DNA of 64,000 nucleotides from Guillardia theta CCMP2712 (taxonomy: Eukaryota > Cryptophyceae > Pyrenomonadales > Geminigeraceae), in contig NW_005434655.1 in assembly GCF_000315625.1 (NCBI RefSeq), positions 656,504-720,503 on the forward strand, read 5' to 3'. The notes below the pieces were generated by a model that saw only the letters and a program-made list of their open reading frames with translations, made no database searches and was not told the DNA's origin. Below are positions 45,406-57,131 of this stretch, in pieces; the stretch's first letter is position 1; the number at the start of each line of letters is the position of its first letter. The position numbers were made by a program, and so were the translations under genes.

Positions 45406-46194
45406 TTAGAGAGGAAAACGGTGTGTCATGCTATCATGCCTCCATTGCCGCCCCATGCGACGCCATGAGACTTGTGAAACCTGAATCGGGGGTGAGAAGC
45501 CCTGAAACATCTTGAATAGTTTGCCGGCTTCCCCTGTGAAGGTTTTGACGGGCATCATGTATGGCCTTGCAAGAGAAGGTCTAAGTTCATAGAGAATCGC
45601 TGCTAGGTCATCCCGCATGTCGCTTGCACTCGTGTACCTGAAGCTCTGTGAGAAGCGAGCAAACGTGAGGATCTGATACAACCAGTTTTCTACTTGCTTA
45701 TGCAGCGCTTTGTTCGCAACCTGAGCTATCCTCAGCATGTGTGAACGATTCCCTCGTGGAACCTGAGCGAAAGACGGCGACATGCTAACACGTGTTGATG
45801 TGTTCTTCAGATCTTCACGTGTTGATGTGTTCTTCAGATCTTCACGTGTTGATGTGTTCTTCAGATCTTCACGTGTTGATGTGTTCTTCAGATCTTCACG
45901 TGTTGATGTGTTCTTCAGATCTTCACGTGTTGATGTGTTCTTCAGATCTTCACGTGTTGATGTGTTCTTCAGATCTTCACGTGTTGATGTGTTCTTCAGA
46001 TCTTCACGTGTTGATGTGTTCTTCAGATCTTCACGTGTTGATGTGTTCTTCAGATGCTCTTCAATTCGGGGGCTTTCAAGTCCAAGTCCCCGACCATCGT
46101 CTTCCCCCATGAGCCTTTTGACACCTGTGGTTGTCTCCTCCTCTCTCCTCGTCCTCTCTCCTCGTCCTTGTGGCGCAGTGCACCTTCCAATCAT
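45406..46194 (-). CDS. Hypothetical protein with ten 9-residue repeats
   Basis: The 262-aa open frame has no known family. Its N-terminus is charged, and a tandem array of KNTSTREDL (about residues 48-138) is followed by a normal-looking C-terminus. That C-terminus includes a helical ANKALHKQVENWLYQILTFARFSQSF and an aromatic/basic end. The repeat is encoded by a 27-bp minisatellite, so copy number can change without breaking frame. The plus strand also stays open across the array but is only repeat. The intact frame on both sides of the array is the main argument that it is coding. Upstream exons are possible. Confidence 0.45.
   Translation of the reverse strand: MIGRCTAPQGRGERTRREEETTTGVKRLMGEDDGRGLGLESPRIEEHLKNTSTREDLKNTSTREDLKNTSTREDLKNTSTREDLKNTSTREDLKNTSTREDLKNTSTREDLKNTSTREDLKNTSTREDLKNTSTRVSMSPSFAQVPRGNRSHMLRIAQVANKALHKQVENWLYQILTFARFSQSFRYTSASDMRDDLAAILYELRPSLARPYMMPVKTFTGEAGKLFKMFQGFSPPIQVSQVSWRRMGRQWRHDSMTHRFPL
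45789..46060 (-). repeat. 27-bp in-frame minisatellite (10 copies)
   Basis: Near-perfect tandem copies of CACGTGTTGATGTGTTCTTC plus AGATCTT on the plus strand, encoding KNTSTREDL on the minus strand. Flanking copies are slightly diverged. Confidence 0.95.
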
Positions 46195-49100
46195 TCAAAC
46201 TTGAACAAGTTTGGAGTGCGTTACTTTTGATCATCGTTTCCCTCTTCTGCCAATGATGTTTCCTCCCTTTCTTCTTGTCTCTTGTATGGAATCTAACGTG
46301 ATTTCGTCTGCAGAGATGATCGGTGGTGTTCTGGAGCCTATATCCCAACCGAGGAGTTATATCAACCATGCTGCTTACGAGGTAGAGCTACAACATTTCG
46401 AGATCATATCAAGATATGTATGTCTTTGATTTTTATGAAAATTTCAGAGCATCAACGATCAATTCGGAACTGGTGGCAATGATGACATCTTTGGAGAGTG
46501 GTACGAATACCTGAATGCATTCTTCGAATCTTTTGTTATATTCTTCACTTTCTAATAGCTATCCAACAAGGGTCTGGATAAAGACCACATCGTGACGCTC
46601 GGACAGGCTATTGGAATGGCTGTTATCGGTGCAATGCAAGCTTTGTAAGATGGAGTGCAAACCTGATTTTTTATCGTTTTCACAGGCTTTAGCGTCTTTG
46701 GCATTTTCTGGCGGTACTTGGAAGCCAAGAACATTCAACCAGTTGCTCTGAGAAATCAATGTTTGCTGTGCCATCGGTTTGACGAACCTTGTTATTTGTG
46801 CAGGCTCCAAGAGAGGGCGTTTGGAGCATGGAGTGAAATGAGCTTGTACTTTCGCGCTTTCGAATGTCTGATTGCATTCTTTCTTGAAAATAGGCGATAG
46901 TGTAGAGAAATAAATTGCGACTTTAGTGTGAGCTTCAAGATGCACTTCATTGCAGTGTTGGCTGCTGGTTGTACTCAACCATTTATCACTCCATACACAT
47001 CAATATCCCTTAACCGGGAAGTGATATCCTCTACTTCTTGCTTCTTCCTCTCCCGGTGCCCATCTCTCGTCTTCTCCTTTCCCTCCCTCCTTGTTCTTGG
47101 TCATGCCAGGTCCCTTTTGGAGAAAATGGAAGGGTTGGTGAGGGGAGAGAAAAAGGAAGGATCAATGAAATTCCGCAGGGAGATCTGACATCGATCAGGA
47201 CATCGATGGTTTCCGCAGACCTTATGGCGTGTTTTCTCTGACGACTTGTAGACCCAGAGATGAGCAAAACAGCCATCAACGTCCTCTCGGCTGCATTCGT
47301 TCTTCTGCTCTTAGCGGACCTGACAAGGGCTCGTTGTGCACTCGCTTGCGTTCTGCTCCCACCCTGTGTATCATGCTGGGCTTTACGAGCGGTCACAACA
47401 AGCTGACGCTAACACGCATCTCCCACCCACCAAAAGCAACTAGATTGCGAATGTGGCAAGTTTGGTGAGACCCTGAGACCGTCTACGCCGACTAGCACGC
47501 GAATCTCACCACTAGCAAAGACATTTCCTTTAGAAACTTGTAGTGAAGGTATTACTCATATTGTATAATAGAAACCACCCGCCTCAGGGATTGCGTATAG
47601 AATTTCACACGGGCAGCAAACCTCGGAACGCGCGGCCTATTGTAATCGTGAACGGACTTTGTAGGGTAGTCATAGGGAGCTCGGGCCGGGTTGTAGGAAA
47701 CCGGGCTCCGATATCGGATGGAGTACCCCCACCCCTGTAGACTTCAAGGGTCTAAAACACCCTGGGTAGTCATCGGCTTTCACAATGCAGCCAACAGCAG
47801 CATACTAAGGGCGTCGCAACGTTGAGCGGGAGATCGAGGTAGAGGAGGGGAGATCAGTGAAGGAGAGAGAAGATGTGCAAGGGCATACATGCGTCAGATG
47901 CCTTGTGGGAAGTGAAGCACGACTGCACGACTGTACGGCACTTCTGATTGAAACAGCATGCGGTTTTGGAACTTCAACTATCAGATTAGACCTGGCCATT
48001 CTTTGAGCATGCCTACCTTCTGCATTCGGTTTGTATATGCTCGCGAATATCGTTGTAGGTAGGACTGATACACGCATCCAGTTGCTGCCCGGGAAGTAGA
48101 TTTGAGGAGGATTTGATGCAAGATGAATGTCACACAGAAAGTGAGATGGTTTGTCAGGATGGTGAAGATCTTGTTGTTCAATTGCCGAAGATCCATCTTG
48201 ACATCTAACATGATCAGATGATGACCGGAGAACCAAAGAATCAAACAGATGGTGGAATGACAGCTCGCAAAATAGACGAGGCTCGGACAACTCATCGAGT
48301 CAGGACGGTTCTCCTTTCAGCCCTGGGAGTTGTACACGGAACATCTGCTTCTGCAAGCTATCTGCATGCTTCCCTTACTCGAAGACAAAGAAGGATCCCT
48401 TCCGAGTCGAGGCTGACTTCGTGTTGGTGGATGCTAATGTAAGTGGACCGGAGGATGGGAGTTTGCGAGGTGAGCTGACATGTGCCCAAGAAATCCAAGG
48501 TTGAAGAGAATGACGAGATACGATACTGTAAGGCAACAGAGCTCCCTGATCTTAGCCCTATCAATGAGGTAGCGACTAGACTTCATGTTTGCACCTGCCT
48601 GACCTTTCAGTAGAAGCGGTCCCATGCTATTTGTACCCCAAGTGAGCACCGCCGGAGTGAGACCATTGGGACGAGATCTGATGTCTGCAACGAAATAGCG
48701 CGAGTAGACCAGGAACAAGAAACAAGGAAGGTGAATCGCAATACCGTTAGAACCAAAATGATCCTCACTGACATCATCATGTTAGATGGGCACAAGTTCT
48801 GGCTATGCAAATGTAGATGATACCATGTATACAAGAGATCAGATCATAAGAAACTTTTGTGAGTTTGTTGGAGGGTGCTCTAGAATTGATGCAGACACGC
48901 TGATGTGATTCAACAGCTTTCTTCGTTGACTTGAATGCGCCTCATGTAAATCCCTTTGCCTTTCCATTTGATCTGATAAATCGACGCAGTGGGAACTCCC
49001 TCCAACAGCAGCTGTCAACGCGAATAAGGTGACTATACTTGGATTCCATGGTCGAGCTAAGATCGACTTCTCCGCTGTAGCATCGCACGTACACATCTGC

Positions 49101-50252
49101 CGACGATTATGAAGACAAGTGCGTTTTTGATTTCAGCATGTGTGAGTCGACCTGACATGCGCGAACTATCTAGGCACACCTCACTTACCAGAAAAGGTAG
49201 CAATTGATACGATACCTGCTTGCGATGACACTTGTTGAGTAGAGAGCATGTACAAGGAGCACTTTGAGCTGTCGTATAATCGGTGGGCCTGTTCAAGACG
49301 AGTGGAGGAGTCTTCCGATTATTCCCACAAGAAAATCTCTCTTGAGGCATATGCAATGTTTACGAGCAGTTCATCTGAAAGCAACGAGTACACCATGTAT
49401 CTTTCCTTGCACACACGTTGTTCATCAGTCTTTTAACCCTGTGGTGCAGACTGAGAGATTCCCACGAGTTCTCACGAAAGAGCATGATATTCAGGAGCTT
49501 GTTCCCCTTGGGTAAGCCTGTGGCTCTAGCTCAAACACGATATACTCTACTGTATTGTTGTTTGGTATTCAATGTTGCGAACTATGGCATTGAGTACACC
49601 ATGTTTTGCGTTTTGTTTCTCTTCTAAACTCAACGTTCTTACCCGAATGCAGATCAAGCTTTCAAAGATTTGACCTCCAACATCAGAGTTGTGGATCCTC
49701 CAGAGAAGATATTCTCTGCCATGCTTGGAGGTCGGAGAGATATCATAGAGTGTTGATAATCCGCATCTACATCTTCAGCAATCAGGTACGCGAACACTTG
49801 TTGCCACAGAGTTATAGTAACATTGCTATGTTCAGAGCCTAACTCGATGATCTCCCTCCCTCCCTCCCTCCCCCTCCCCCTCCCTCCCTCCCTCCCTCCC
49901 TCCCCCTCCCCCTCCCCCTCCCTCTCTCCCTCCAAGGCTTGGAAGATTGAAAGTGCCGGACATGAACTTACAATGATCGAGCCAACGGGGAAGTTGGGTG
50001 CATATTTTGATTCGACATGATTCTGTACATAGCAATAGCAGTATACACAGCAGGTCTGTTCGCGATAGATATTCTGTTCACAATGGATATATTGGAGCAA
50101 GAAGTAAACACTTGTTCAGCAAAACCATAGAGAACATTGTTCAGGAAATGATGATTTGATTCAACATGTTTCATTAAACCATCACACCTAGAATTCTAAC
50201 TATTGTACAAACGCATAACACACAAATCAGCTTCGGGGAGTTGTCATCTTCT
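46195..50252. other. Region with probable short cryptic exons, no assignable gene
   Basis: Several plus-strand pieces look like spliced exons with acceptors and donors nearby. One is MTSLESAIQQGSG or GLDKDHIVTLGQAIG at 46450-46650, which are alternative frames of one stretch. Others are DECHTESEMVCQDGEDLVVQ at about 48125-48210, KDPFRVEADFVLVDAN at about 48390-48440, and SDVCNEIARVDQEQETRKV at about 48680-48735. Two more are DLTSNIRVVDPPEKIFSAML at about 49650-49735 and WKIESAGHELTMIEPTGK at about 49940-49995. I could not join them into one frame. A CCCTCC microsatellite lies at about 49856-49935. One or more intron-dense or decaying genes probably lie here. Confidence 0.35.
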
Positions 50253-50585
50253 CTATCCTTGCTGCTTTTGAGTGATGGTGCTTGATTCCCATTGAATGAC
50301 ATCTCCGCGCGCATTGTACACTGTTGCCTTTCTCTTGATGAGCCTCACAGACTTGGCAAGGCACATCAGCTGCTTCAGGCGAGAAGGACACCCGTGCTTG
50401 TGACTCCTCTCAACATCCTTTATCTTCGTTGCCATATTTGCCTCCTCCGTGTTCTTGATTGTTATCAACGAAGATTTTCGTATTTTCCTGTCCTGACAAT
50501 CTGATTCTGCTTCATCGGTTGTCTTCTTTGAGCTCGAGGTAAGAATCGAAGGCAGGGATACGCGGCGGCCAGTGATGAAACTCAT
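50253..50585 (-). CDS. Small basic hypothetical protein
   Basis: A 110-residue frame with balanced composition, rich in Lys, Arg and Ser (TSSSKKTTDEAESD, RLKQLMCLAKSVRLIKRKA), and no recognised domain, signal peptide or membrane segment. It is flanked by AT-rich DNA on one side and a GGA-rich tract (about 50720-50752) on the other. It could be a terminal exon. Support is only its composition and uninterrupted frame. Confidence 0.35.
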   Translation of the reverse strand: MSFITGRRVSLPSILTSSSKKTTDEAESDCQDRKIRKSSLITIKNTEEANMATKIKDVERSHKHGCPSRLKQLMCLAKSVRLIKRKATVYNARGDVIQWESSTITQKQQG

Positions 50586-51467
50586 TCTAGCAAGACAGGT
50601 GAACTACCAGGAAAAGACTTGATGGCACTTGTTTTTGTTGTAGCAGAAGCCGAGGAGTAGGAGGAGTAGGATTAGGAGAAGTAGGAGGAGTAGGAGGATT
50701 CCGTGGTCGTGGTGGCGGAGAAGGAGGAGGAGGAGGAGGAGGAGGAGGAGGAGAGTCTGTGAAAGGATCGCGTTAGGTCAGCTACTTTTATCACCCCTTG
50801 CCTCTTGTTGCCCCACCCCCACCCTCAAACGGAGGCCGAAGCATTCCCATCAAAATGGATGCAGATCACCCCTGCATCTGACCAATAAATGCATCTCAAA
50901 GGAGGGGTAAAATTCTAACCCCACCCCCTAAAGGTTCAATCTTTGTCTTTAAAACATTTTTAAAAACGGATTCAAGAATGAAACGTTGCGCTTTGAAGAT
51001 ATGTGATGACTCGTACACTGAATTGATCAATCGAATCAGTACCCTTCGCAAGGACCCTGAGTTTGAACCGAAATTGTACCGGTGGTATGACTCGGGTCCA
51101 AGAGACCACTCTGAAACAGCACCTTTTCGATCTCACGGTGTTAAAGAGCTCTTTTACAATGATTTAGCTCAAAGGGGCGGCCAACGGAGGCAGCAGATGC
51201 GAAGGCCTATGTCAAAGTCAGGAAACATCATCTGCCCTGGTGCCCTCCTTCTGCTGAATCTGAGGTTGGCCCATCATCTTTCATATCCTGTAGCATTACT
51301 GCTAGCCTTTGAGTAAACTGTAGCCAAGTAGAGCGGTCGCCGCCCTTGGCCCGTGGCCGAGAAAGGCCGTGATCACTTCCGTCAGCCTCACGTCACCTCG
51401 TTACGACCTTTCGAACGATCACCACCTTGTGGCCGGAAAATTTGAGTAACTTCGGCGGTACGGAATG

Positions 51468-51685
51468 GACTGATTTTTAACTTAACTTTGAGTAAAAAGA
51501 CTGACTCAGTGAGCAAAGAACTGAGAGACCCGACGGCAGTGACAGTCAAACGGTTGCCGGTGAGTCAAGCCGGGCGGCATGGCCCGGCGCCGGCCCGCCG
51601 GGTCCGGCAGGCGGCTGGCACGGTCACCGGCCGGTCCGCCGCCGACACAGAGTCCTGGCCCGCCGGGCCGGCCCGGGCACCATGA
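51468..51685 (+). mobile_element. Truncated MITE-like copy: left end plus GC-rich core
   Basis: GACTGATTTTTAACTTAACT followed by TTGAGTAAA matches the intact copy at 61959. ACTGACTCAGTGAG and a GGCCCGGC-rich core follow and end abruptly near 51685. No inverted right end was found. Confidence 0.75.
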
Positions 51686-51764
51686 GTGACTGCCTAAATA
51701 AAAGGCACTCCTAAGCGACCAATCCTTCCCAATCCGCCTGGAGGCATCGCTACTTTGTCGCTCG

Positions 51765-51912
51765 CTTCTTCTCCTCTCCCTTGCCCCATCCTCCTCTCCC
51801 TTGCTCCATCCTCCTCTCCCTTGCTCCATCCTCCTCTCCCTTGCTCCATCCTCCTCTCCCTTGCTCCATCCTCCTCTCCCTTGCTCCATCCTCCTCTCCC
51901 TTGCTCCATCCA
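51765..51912 (+). repeat. 20-bp tandem minisatellite (~7-8 copies)
   Basis: Near-perfect copies of CTCCATCCTCCTCTCCCTTG lie about 150 bp upstream of the ABC1 kinase start. On the minus strand they read as Gly-Gly-Trp-Ser-Lys-Gly-Glu-type repeats. Non-coding is most likely. Confidence 0.92.
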
Positions 51913-52064
51913 GTCTTCCCAGTTGACTTTCGCCTTCGCCCCTCCCCTCCGACCTTTTGCTGTCCCATGTCCATCTAGTTGTTGTCTCCTGTCTGGCTTC
52001 ACTTGGTTTCGCTCCTGCTGGCATTACCCTCGCTTTCCCCCTTCCCTTTAAGTGTACGTCCAGC

Positions 52065-54569
52065 ATGCCAGTGGGTTTTCTTTCCTTGCAATGTCCTTGT
52101 GTTTTGATATCCCTCCTCCTCGCGCTTTGTCTCCCTCCCGCACATTCATTCTTGAACACACCTCTTAAGCTTGCCAGAGCCACTTCAAGTCTATCGACCT
52201 GCCGCCCTCACTCATCGGCTCGTTCCCATCGCATGTCGCTCTCTCCTCCTTCATCAAAAAGCTGGCAAGAGCCTTTTCCAGACGGGAAGTATGACCCAAA
52301 CAAGGCTGCCTCGTACTTTCAAATGAGGTTTCCTTTGGCCGTCAAGAGGCTGATCGAGATCATCTCTGTCTCGGCGGGGTTCTTGTTTCGACTCTACCTG
52401 GACGAGAGGCTCGGCCGAGCAGAGGAGGAGGAGAGAGCAAGATCCAAGGAGCTGGTGGCGCTGGTAGCACGGCTGGGGCCGACCTTCATCAAGATAGGAC
52501 AGTCGTTGTCGGTGCGGAGCGATATCCTCCCGCCATGCTACGTGCAGGAGCTTCAGAGCCTTCAAGACCGCGTCCCTCCATTCCCTTCCTCACGCGCGAT
52601 CGATCTCCTCGAGGAGGCGTGGGGAGATAGCGGCGGAGTGAAAGGAGTACTGAGCTACATCTCGCCGGAGCCCGTGGCTGCGGCCTCCCTCGGCCAGGTG
52701 TACAAGGGGAGGCTCAAGGACGGGAGGGAGGTGGCGATCAAGATCCAACGACCCAACTCGCTAGAGCAGATCGCATGCGACTTGTACCTGCTGCGGCTGG
52801 CCTCCCCGCTGATCGCCAAGTTCGAGCTGTTCTCGGGGGTGAGCAGCGTGGAAGACATCATCGACGAGTGGGGGTTGGGGTTTGTGAACGAGCTGGACTA
52901 CCAGCTGGAGGCTGAAAGCTCCAAGAGGTTCATCCAGTCCATGAGGGACTGCGGTCTGACCAATGTCATGGCGCCGGAGGTGGTGGAGGAGCTCTCGACC
53001 AGGAACATACTGATCACTGAGTGGGTCAATGGCCAACGGCTGGACAGGGCGCAGGGAGGAGACATCGGAAAGCTCTGTGCCCTTGCCCTCAACGCCTACC
53101 TGACCATGATGCTGGACACGGGGCTCCTGCATTGCGACCCTCACCCCGGGAACCTCCTGAGGACCGACGGGGGCAAGCTCTGCATCCTCGACTGGGGGCT
53201 GGTGACAGTGGTAGAGGAGGACTTGCAGTACTCCCTCGTGGACTACATCGCACACCTGACGACGGGGGACACAGCTGCGATCCCCAGAGACCTCGAGGCC
53301 CTTGGGTTCGTCCAGAGGGGGAGGGAAGCGGACGTGCGGGAGGCAGGCATCGTGGAGCTGCTCACAGGGGTCCAAGAGGAGCTCGCAGACGGCAACGCGC
53401 TGAAGAAGATCGACGTGCCGAGGGTGATCGAGAAGCTCGTGGCGATGACGAGGAAATATGGGAACCTCTTTCAGATCCCTCCATGTAAGCTGCTTCCTTT
53501 GCTGACCCTCTTCCACGCTCTCTCGTTCCTCTCCTGTCCTTGTCTTGGACTTGGTCATCATCGCATCGTTTTGCTCTGATTACGCTCTGCTCCACCTCTC
53601 CCTCACACACTGTGGTCTTCCTTCCCTCCCTCCCTCCCTCCCTCCCTCCCTCCCTCCCTCCTCCGTCCTTCCATTCCATTCCTTGCATGTCCTGACGTTC
53701 AATCTCAGACTTCGCGTACATCATTCGAGCTTTCACTGTGCTTGAGGGCATCGGCATGATCGCCGACGACAACTATTCCATCCTCCAGGAGTGCTACCCC
53801 TACCTCGCTCGCCGCCTCGTCACCGACTCTTCCCCAAGGACCAGGGTCGCCCTCAAGGAGATGCTCTACGGCTCTGCCTCTGCCTCCTCCCTCAACGTGT
53901 CGAGGCTCGTCAACCTGGCCGGCGGCATGCAGAAGTTTGCTTCCTCCACCCGAGAGGACGGATCCGCAGCTGTTGACGAGGCCCTCGCCATCCTGCTCTC
54001 CAAGGAGGGCAACTACCTGCAAGAGCTTCTCCTAGAGGAGCTGGCGAGGCTGCTGGAGGCCCTCGGACGTCAGACGGTCTCCCAGATATTTCGAACTCCT
54101 GCTGGAAGACTCGCCACGTCCACCCTCAAGCGGCAGCAGAGCATCGCTGAGCGGATCGGCCCTGCTGCTGTCTTCCTCCCCTTCGCCCTTCCTGCCCGCC
54201 TCTTCTCCACTGTCGAGCCCTACCTGGAGGTGAAGGAGGAGGACGTTGAAGCGCTCAAGACCGCACGGGACTTCCTCGTCGTCGCCCGCCCCTTCCTCTC
54301 CAGCTTCCTCCGCGACGCTCTTAACAGCAACCAACGGCTCGACTCTCGGAGCCTGCGCGCACTGGCGCAGGAAGTGTTGCCAAGGATGCAGGAGATGGGG
54401 CCGGGAGCAAGCGCCCTCCTCGCAAGGTCTGTCCTGTATCTCTCGCCCCCCTTCGCTAACTGGACGCGGCAGGTTGGCGGAGACGCTGCGGGAACGGGCG
54501 AAGAAGCGACTTGTGCGAGACGGCAAGGCAGTCCCGACCAGACTCGCCAGGCCCCTAGGGAGCGGGTGA
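52065..54569 (+). CDS. ABC1/ADCK (UbiB-like) atypical kinase, probably plastid-targeted, 3 exons
   Basis: ABC1 kinases regulate quinone and prenyl-lipid metabolism in plastids and mitochondria. I chose the Met at 52065, not 51957. It gives a clean signal peptide (CVLISLLLALCLPPAHS) followed by Phe (FLNTPLKLAR) and a basic Ser-rich stretch, the bipartite presequence of red complex plastids. The kinase core has the KxGQ motif FIKIGQSLSVRSD and the Ala-rich loop AAASLGQVYKG. It also has the catalytic Lys in VAIKIQRP, ELDYQLEA, LLHCDPHPGNLL and DWG in ILDWGL. Introns 53486-53708 (CT-rich, CCTC array) and 54427-54472 join YFAYIIRAF and RLAETLRERAKKR in phase. All ADCK hallmarks are intact. Its stop is 70 bp from the stop of the convergent TPR-hydrolase gene. 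Confidence 0.92.
53620..53660. repeat. (CCCT)n run in the ABC1 kinase intron
   Basis: About ten CCCT units in the 223-bp first intron. Confidence 0.9.
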
Positions 54570-54638
54570 AGGGAGGAAGATAGAAGTGGCTTGTGTAGTT
54601 GTACATTCCTGTGAGATACTCCGGCCGGGACGCTGACG

Positions 54639-56721
54639 TCATGAGATTGAGTTCCTCATCAGGATGGCCTGGATGATCGCCGGGTCTTTGACCTCCTGCA
54701 TGTCAAACGTCAAGTCCCCTCCTACCCCTCCCGTCGCCTGTCAAACTCACGTAGACCTGTCGAGGAAAGAAAAATGTCAACCGCACTCACAAGCTTACAA
54801 GGGACTCTTTTACATCTTCTCGGCTTGCCAGGTTCGAAGATCTCAGATCCTGCGGGTCCATGGGCAAGACCAAATGTCTTGCAAAGAACGACATCAAGTC
54901 CCTCACCTACATATCCATCACTCCTCTTTCCTCCTCCTCCTCCTCCTCCTCTTCCTCCTCCTCTTGTACCTCCTCCTGCTGGCGAACCATGTCGTGACCC
55001 TTGTTGTACTCCTTCCACTCCATCGTCTCCTCCTCTACCCAGCCTCTGAGTCGATCTCGGCATGCACGCGCTTTAGTGATGGAGACTCGCTCGTCCGCCA
55101 CCCCATGCGTGAGCAGCATGGGGGTGCTTGACTTCCCTCCAGGAGGAGGAGGCCAGGAGCTGCGCATCGGAAAGTTCATGGAAGAGAGGGAGAAGGAGAG
55201 GGAGAGGGAGAGGGAGTGGGAGTGGGAGAGTGGGAAGGGAGGAACGAGGGTCAAGGTGACCTGTCATGCTGCTCCTGTATCAAACTCCCGCTCACTCCCA
55301 CAACCCCCCCAAGGTTCATCCTCAGCCCAGCATTGACCGCCTGTCATTACTCACTTCTAAAGCGGAGAACTACGTGCTCCTCTCACAACAATCGCTCCCT
55401 GTGAAAACCCAAAGATCTGCGGTGACGGTTCAGAGACAAGCGCAGGGATGGAGCAAGGAGCGTGCTGCCCGGGCTCACAAAGGTGCTCTTGGGTTTGAAC
55501 TTCTCCTGTTGCCACACTCTCCTCAGGAAGACTTCGAGCTTGTCAAGCGTGCTGCGGCTGCGTCTCAACACCAGCAGGTCCCTCGGACGTCACCTCTTCA
55601 GTCCCCTCGTCCTTCGCTCCTCAGTTCGACTCTGCCAGGCGGGTCAGCGTCGCATCGCGTGTGGGCGCTGGGGACTACTGGCACGATCATGTTGCCATCG
55701 GCTTCGAACACGGGAAACCAGGAGAAGCCCATGGCGAGAGGAAGTGAGTCGCAAGCTCGCAGCGCCATGACCTGACAATGCACGGAAAGGGGGGAGAAAG
55801 AGGAACCAGAGGAGGTGGAAGAAGTACCAGTGGAGGAGGAGGAGGCACCAGAGGAGGAGGTCAAAAGCCCGAAAGTATGGCGTACTGAACTCTTACAGAT
55901 GTCTTGGGCAGCTCGAGCTTTTTCCCGAAGCTCAGGAATGGCTCGTGTGAGTCGCCGAGCCCGTGCAGGAGGATGAGAAGGTTTGAGGAGCTGCCGAGGG
56001 GAAACGTCATGCCCACTGCGACAAGACTTGGTGTGGTACCCGGGAGGATCATGGGTGGCATGATGGAAGAGAGTCTGCAGAGGAACGTGCTTGTCTAGCT
56101 CCTGCTCTGCTATCACTACCATCGTTGAGCAAGAAGCTCGTGCCTTCACTTGAGGCGTCGTTGCCTCCCTCCTGCTCGCACCTTCGATCTCTGACCTGCA
56201 ATGGCGGGGCAGGAACAGTGTGAACAAGCAAGCAGCCATGCCAGGTTCAAGACCTCAGCTTCGCAAAATCCTTGTCGTCCGGCTGTAGCAATGTTGCTCT
56301 TGCAATCTGCGAACATGGCGTCATGCCACCACCTCTTCCTCCTCCTTTTTACCGCTGCTTCCGCTTCAACGAGGTCACCCAATGAAAGGTGCGCTGATGC
56401 CTGCGCTCGTCCTGAGACCCTCATCGCAGCTCCCCGCAGGAGCACTCGCACACCTTTCTCGCCCATCCCTTAGCCCATCGAGGATTCAGCTCCGTGCTCC
56501 TGATCGCATGCTCCAGCGACTGATGATACCTTCCGAGCTTGATACAGCATAGCGCCAGGTTCCCGTGGACCACCTGACCGCAAGGAGATCACTCTCCCTC
56601 CCTCCCACGTCACTTCTTCCCGCACCTCCTTCGCCTCCTCCTCCTCCAACGCCATCGTGAACGCTTGTAGCGCCTCCTCTAGCTTCCCCTGCATGAAAGC
56701 TGTGCGACCGGCCTGCAGCAT
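54639..56721 (-). CDS. TPR-alpha/beta hydrolase (carboxylesterase/phospholipase family) fusion, multi-exon
   Basis: The N-terminal exons encode TPR-like helices: GRTAFMQGKLEEALQAFTMAL, VVHGNLALCCIKLGRYHQSLEHAI, AHLSLGDLVEAEAA, and after a short intron IARATLLQPDDKDFAKLR. These join in frame through SEIEG... and HVPLQTLFHHATHDPPG (intron at about 55996-56043) to SNLLILLHGLGDSHEPFLSFG, the first strand of an Abhydrolase_2 domain. Later exons supply LPLAMGFSWFPVFE and RSRSTLDKLEVFL. They also supply IFGFSQGA with the nucleophile Ser, MLLTHGVADERVSI with the catalytic Asp, and YNKGHDM with the His. The tail RDLMSFFARHLVLP and a last exon end at 54639. Phase continuity across the TPR-hydrolase boundary supports one gene. 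The last exon join is less certain. Acyl-protein thioesterases are single-domain, so the TPR part suggests a chaperone or complex partner. The substrate is unknown. Confidence 0.75.
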
Positions 56722-57131
56722 TTTCGCGTGCTAGCAGGATGACACCGGGACTAACAGATAGCTTTTTGGTCGCCCAATTGGAAGAATCCTACCAGGTCCG
56801 ATGGTCTATGGAGGGCGGAGGAGAAGAGGAGAGGAGGAGAGGAGAGGAGAGGAGAGGAGGAGAGGAGAGCACACGGAAAGAGATCAGAGGAGAGCAGATG
56901 CAGAGGATATGAGAGCAGAGAGGAAGGAGAGGAGGAAGGAGGAGGAAAAGGAGGAGGGGAGATGAGATTAAATCACGGAAGACGAGGGCAGGAAGAGAGG
57001 AGCAGATAAGGAAGGCTGCAGGTCAGATAGGACAGAGTCATGCAGGAAGGGGAATGTCCCAGGGTTCCTTCCCGAGCAAGTAGAAAGCGAATCTATGCCG
57101 GGGTTGTGGAGGGGGGATAACGCTGTAGCAG
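56722..57131. other. Intergenic, purine-rich (GAGGA)n DNA between divergent genes
   Basis: A GAGAGGAGGA array (about 56815-56870) and further AGGA-rich sequence, with no gene. It separates the TPR-hydrolase (-) and PheRS (+) starts and could be a shared promoter region. Confidence 0.55.

Larger units (their letters stand above)
50586..52064. other. Intergenic: GGA tract, CCCCACCCC tract, MITE fragment and 20-bp minisatellite
   Basis: From left to right there is a GGA/GTA-rich tract (50650-50755) and CA-rich CCCCACCC sequence (50800-50940). A weak open frame follows (50978-51316, unassigned). Then come a solo transposon end with a GC-rich core (51468-51685) and a 20-bp tandem array (about 51765-51912) just before the ABC1 kinase gene. 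Confidence 0.6.

Noticed and set aside
45789-46060. CRISPR-like array
   Set aside because: Units are contiguous 27-mers with no unique spacers; it is a minisatellite in a eukaryotic genome.
52761-53561. 266-aa minus-strand ORF opposite the ABC1 kinase
   Set aside because: Antisense shadow; the plus strand holds all ADCK motifs.
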